Source of the DNA: Phallus indusiatus
Taxonomy: Eukaryota > Basidiomycota > Agaricomycetes > Phallales > Phallaceae
Assembly (NCBI GenBank): GCA_027605045.1
Contig: JAQFWX010000065.1
Coordinates: 124,001 to 188,000 of the forward strand
Length of the DNA stretch: 64,000 nt
Direction of reading: 5' to 3'
In this document: in pieces, positions 60,439 through 64,000 of the stretch
Position numbering within the stretch: the stretch's first letter is position 1
Layout: each line of letters starts with the position of its first letter
Translations under genes and position numbers: made by a program
The notes under the pieces: model-generated
The model's input: only the letters and a program-made list of their open reading frames with translations
Databases searched by the model: none
Told to the model about the DNA's origin: nothing

Positions 60439-60851
60439 GTAGCACGTAGGGGGGGATGATTAACTTTGTGGAGCATGTGTGGCTTTTTGTATGAACGAAG
60501 GCATTGATATGAAGCAGCGCTCAAGATTATATTGCGTAATATCACGTAGGGATTCCAGTACAAGGGCTGTGCCGATTCAAAAAATTGGCCGGACCGGTAA
60601 AAAAGCGAGGACATATGCGACACTTGAGTGAGGAGCTCAGTTGAATTGCAAATCCAAGCACAGTCTGAGTCATGACCTGATGGCACTGATGTTTAGCTAG
60701 ATGTCTCAATAGGGATTCGGTGTGGGTTTGCGTACAGAGTGGTGCATAAATGCATGGATAACTTCTGTTCATTCAAAATTTGAAGTACGGGTGCTTGAAG
60801 CAGGAATTATACTACATATATTCTACAAAATCGCAAGACGAGATCACTAGA
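60439..60851. other. Duplicated 5' flank
   Basis: The upstream region of copy D resembles the upstream region of copy C (54660-54950): gaagcagcgctcaa, the ggcactg...tagatg block and tgtgggtttgcgt are shared. The duplication unit therefore included promoter sequence. Confidence 0.6.
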
Positions 60852-62345
60852 TTATAATGATATTGGCCCTTCCATCAGGGACAACTTCCAGGTTTCGCTG
60901 TCGAAGCAGTCAATGCACATATCCAAAGAGACGATCCAGAAAGACGTACTTATAATTCCATAGTGCTTTATTTTCCTTCCTGATAGCCGCAAATAATGAT
61001 AATACAGCGACAAGAATCGGGAATTCGAACAATAGCGCCATTGCACATACGAAATACGGATTTGATACCGGGAATCCAATTCCGAGGTTTAAGGCGATGA
61101 TTGTGGCTTGAATGATGCTCCATGTCATAATAGCAACCGTGAAATATGGCTTAAGGAATGCCCGAGGAGCCCTTTGAGGAATCAAGACACCCTCTACTAA
61201 ACCTTTCTTGAAGAAGAGATTGTCAGCAGTCGGCGCGGGGACGGTGGTTAAATCTATATCCTGATCCCAGTTAGGGTCGTCGAGATGTCTGGAATAATCA
61301 TAGCGAAGCATTCGAGCAATCAGGCCACCTGAAAATGCGGAACACAGCGCAGTTGGCACGAAAAGAACGTAAGTCCAGGTTGGAGAAGTTCGTAGCGCGC
61401 TGCCATGATCGATTTGATTTGAGTCAATGAAACGTTGCAAAAAAATGAGCGCTGTAATTGTGACCTGTAAGGAGAGACAGTTAATATGGTGTTCCTTAGA
61501 GAGAACATTTACTTACCACAATATATGTATAGTGCTGCATCATTTTTCTTATTGTTGTTCTCCCGAATGAAGAGGCAGAGGCAGCATGAACTACAGCCAT
61601 CGTAACAAGGCCGACTGATATTATATTGCCTGTCGTCGATAAACCCAAAATCACCAAAAAAGAGGTCAAAGAAATCAGAAGTGCAAATCCGGCATTCTCC
61701 TTGTTGGAGTGACACGGATGTTGACGCGTCAGGTATCCTGCACAGTGCACATAGAAACGATGAATTAGTCTTCTTGAAACCCCCAAAAAAACTTCATACC
61801 TCCATCCGGCTTACGATGGACAACCCTTTTCAGTATGCCCAACTCATTGTATATAAACTAGAAAAGTTTGAACAAAGATACGTTTGTGAGAGGGCTGCAT
61901 TACTTACACCGGCCGTAATAAAAAATAGACCGACGTATAGTGCGCCGTGTAAAATAGCAAGGGTTCTTTGAATGGGTTCGGGCGAAGAACTCTTGATTAT
62001 CAAGTTAAATTCAAGGATACACAGGATTCCTAAAGCCACTGTAGCAATAACAGTATGCCACTTCCTGCCACGGGACTTTCGTGTCTGGCCAGGAGAAGTA
62101 ACAAGTTCATCTGGGTTTGGAGCCGGTAACGCTTTCTTAAGAGCAATCCAGAGCTAAATTAAATGATCTAAGTATAATGTAGGACTAAAGATATAACCCT
62201 GAGTGCTTACGCGTAGCTCATTATAACTGGCGGATATGAATCCCAATAGATAGGGTACGAAGAAAACGGTCAAAGTCTCCGCAACGGCAGTGAAGTCTGA
62301 TGCTACTTTGTCAGTTACCGGCTCGTTTATCGTGGTTGAAAACAT
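60852..62345 (-). CDS. SPP-like membrane protein, copy E
   Basis: Start MFSTTINEPVTDKVASDF; hydrophobic segments FFVPYLLGFISASY, VIATVALGILCILEF, LHGALYVGLFFITAG, LTSFLVILGLSTTGNIISVG. C-terminal half: WTYVLFVPTALCSAFSGGLI, ARMLRYDYSRHLDDPN, PRAFLKPYFTVAIMTWSIIQ, FPILVAVLSLFAAIRKENKA, LWNYK; last exon ETWKLSLMEGPISL with stop at 60852. With copy F it forms a subgroup that differs from A/C/D by a longer loop (TVPAPTADN) between LRYD and KPYF. The GxGD aspartate position is Cys (ALCS). It appears intact. Confidence 0.65.
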
Positions 62346-62966
62346 GAAGAAGAATGAAGAAGACTAATCACCGTCGACAGCTCATCTAATATGCAATCTT
62401 GATGCAACCATCATCGGGCGCACGTAGTCAGTGCCATTGACTGCTTGCGTTGCCAGACCAAGCTTGACGCTGGTGCCTTAGGCCGATCACCCATTTAGCA
62501 AACGCCTGTCGGCCGTCGCTCGGTACCGGACTTTTGGTCTAAAGTCATTTGAGATTTGAAGAAAATATAATGCTAGACTCGAAGATACACAGACATACAT
62601 TCAGACATATATTATAGCGAGGAGACTAGGACAACAAGGACTGTCACAACGGTATTACGATAACCATAGAAAAAAAGAGGAAAGAGGAAAGTTACAATGC
62701 GTAGATTCATGAAGAAATTGTAAGGACCACCACGAAGTTATATCAATAAAGGAGAAAAATAATCTCAAAGGTTCTATCTGGTGAGGCGTGTTGATACTAT
62801 TGAGGCTTAGACTCGGCGCCCGCCCAAGAATACATAAGATGGTCCGCACATCTACACACAGTGTAGGTGCTGTTTGAGACACCTGAGGTCTGGTAATGAT
62901 CATTTTAATAGAAGGTTCTTACCGGATGAATTCTTGTTTTACTGACCAGGCTGTCACAGAGTAAAA
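62346..62966. other. Intergenic between copies E and F
   Basis: 620 bp without a gene; contains the copy E promoter and copy F 3' flank. Confidence 0.4.
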
Positions 62967-64000
62967 CTACAATACGATATCGTCGGATTTTAACGATATC
63001 GCCCCTTCCGTCGGAGACAGGTTCCAGGTCTCGCTATCGAAACAATTAATACACATATCTAAATAGACGATCTGATCAGAAAAGATGTACTCATAATTCC
63101 ACAATGCTTTGGTCTCCTTTCTTATGGCCGCAAATAATGATAATACAACCACAATAATCGGGAACTCGAGTAATAACGCAATAACACACATTAACGACGG
63201 GTTTGACATCGGATATCCAACTCCAGGGTGTAAGACAATGATTGTGGCTTTAATGATACTCCATGTCACAATAGCGACCGTGAAATATGGTTTAAGGAAA
63301 GCGCGAGGGGCCCGTTTAGGTATCAGGATTCCTTCTACTAAATCGTTTTTCTTGTATAAGAAACTGTCAGCAGTTGGCGCTGGAACAGTGACTAAATCCA
63401 TATCTTGGCCGCCGTTAGGATCGTCGAGATACCTTTGGTAGTCGAAGCGAAGCATTCGAGAAATCAGGCCACCTGACGAAGCGGAACACATCACGGTCGG
63501 TACAGAAAGAACGTAAAGCCAATCTGAACAAATCTTCAGCACGTTATCATAATCGATTTGCTTGAAATAAGTTGTGCGTGACAACGAAATGACTTGGACA
63601 ATGGCTGCCATTGCGATCTGTAAAACAACAAAATACGATTAATGTATTGTTGTGTTCGGAAAAGACGTCCACTGACTAAAATCATGACATAGCGCTTCAT
63701 CATTTTTTGCAATGTCACTTTCCCAAAGGTCGAGCTAGTTGAAGAGGCATGAACCACAGCCGTGGTAACAATACCGACTGATATTATGTTGCCTGTCGTC
63801 GATAAACCTAGAATCACCATGAAAGAGGCCAAAGATATCAGAAGGGACAACCGAGCATTTTCCTTGTAAGAACGAGACTTGTGTATACGTGTTAAGTATC
63901 CTGCAAGTGAACGGTGAACTAATCTTCTTTAACATCCGAAACAACACCATACCTCCATTCGGCTTGCGATGAACGATTTGCCTAGTTAGGCCAAATTTAC
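62967..64000 (-). CDS. SPP-like membrane protein, copy F (partial at window edge)
   Basis: The C-terminal part of a copy close to E; its 5' exons lie beyond 64000. Visible: SLASFMVILGLSTTGNIISV, WLYVLSVPTVMCSASSGGLI, SRMLRFDYQRYLDDPN, TVPAPTADS, FLKPYFTVAIVTWSIIKATI, VVLSLFAAIRKETKALWNYE; last exon ETWNLSPTEGAISLKSDDIV with stop at 62967. The GxGD aspartate position is Cys (VMCS). The opening part near 63900-64000 matches the same region in fragment G. Confidence 0.65.

Overview
The window is nuclear DNA of a filamentous fungus, most likely an agaricomycete basidiomycete. Genes are split by many short GT-AG introns (mostly 40-80 bp) with CTAAC/CTGAC-like branch sites. Housekeeping genes are of fungal type (DBF2-like kinase, SPC25, APC11, YOP1, OST5, an UNC93-like transporter), and the accessory genes are typical of basidiomycetes (P450s, a GH5 endoglucanase, UstYa-like DUF3328 proteins, a But2-C-domain-like protein). 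No CRISPR array, rRNA gene or convincing functional tRNA gene was found.

Layout. 0-8.2 kb: repeat-rich edge with a nested solo LTR, one basidiomycete hypothetical gene and a 5'-truncated P450. 8.9-14.6 kb: compact accessory cluster consisting of a secreted peptide gene built from four near-identical exon-encoded repeats, a divergently transcribed membrane-anchored But2-C-like gene, and two UstYa-like genes. This looks like a candidate ribosomal-peptide (dikaritin-like) locus. 15-25 kb: MYND/MSS51-like protein, a bacterial-looking mannose-1-phosphate guanylyltransferase with an N-terminal coiled-coil extension, APC11, degenerate HNH-like material and a GH5 endoglucanase. 25.8-37.3 kb: the first member of a polytopic membrane family, a frameshifted aminoglycoside-phosphotransferase-like gene, duplicated repeats, an OST5 pseudogene fragment and several kilobases with no visible gene. 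37.3-49.2 kb: conserved core block OST5, YOP1, UNC93-like transporter, DBF2-like kinase and SPC25; the last two share a 198 bp divergent promoter. 49.3-64 kb: tandem array of the same polytopic family (four long copies, one fragment, one copy running off the edge), interrupted by a second P450. One array member is split by an 831 bp terminal-inverted-repeat element.

The two most interesting systems are (1) the repeat-peptide plus UstYa cluster at 8.9-14.6 kb and (2) the expanded membrane family. In family (2) the C-terminal half resembles signal peptide peptidase (presenilin/A22 fold: a polytopic segment ending in an IARxLRFD-like motif, then KPYF, then RGE-x-K-x-LWNYE), but the catalytic GxGD aspartate appears replaced differently in every copy. 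All calls come from reading the sequence by eye; splice sites were chosen by frame, GT-AG consensus and comparison among paralogues. Family names rest on remembered motifs, not on searches.
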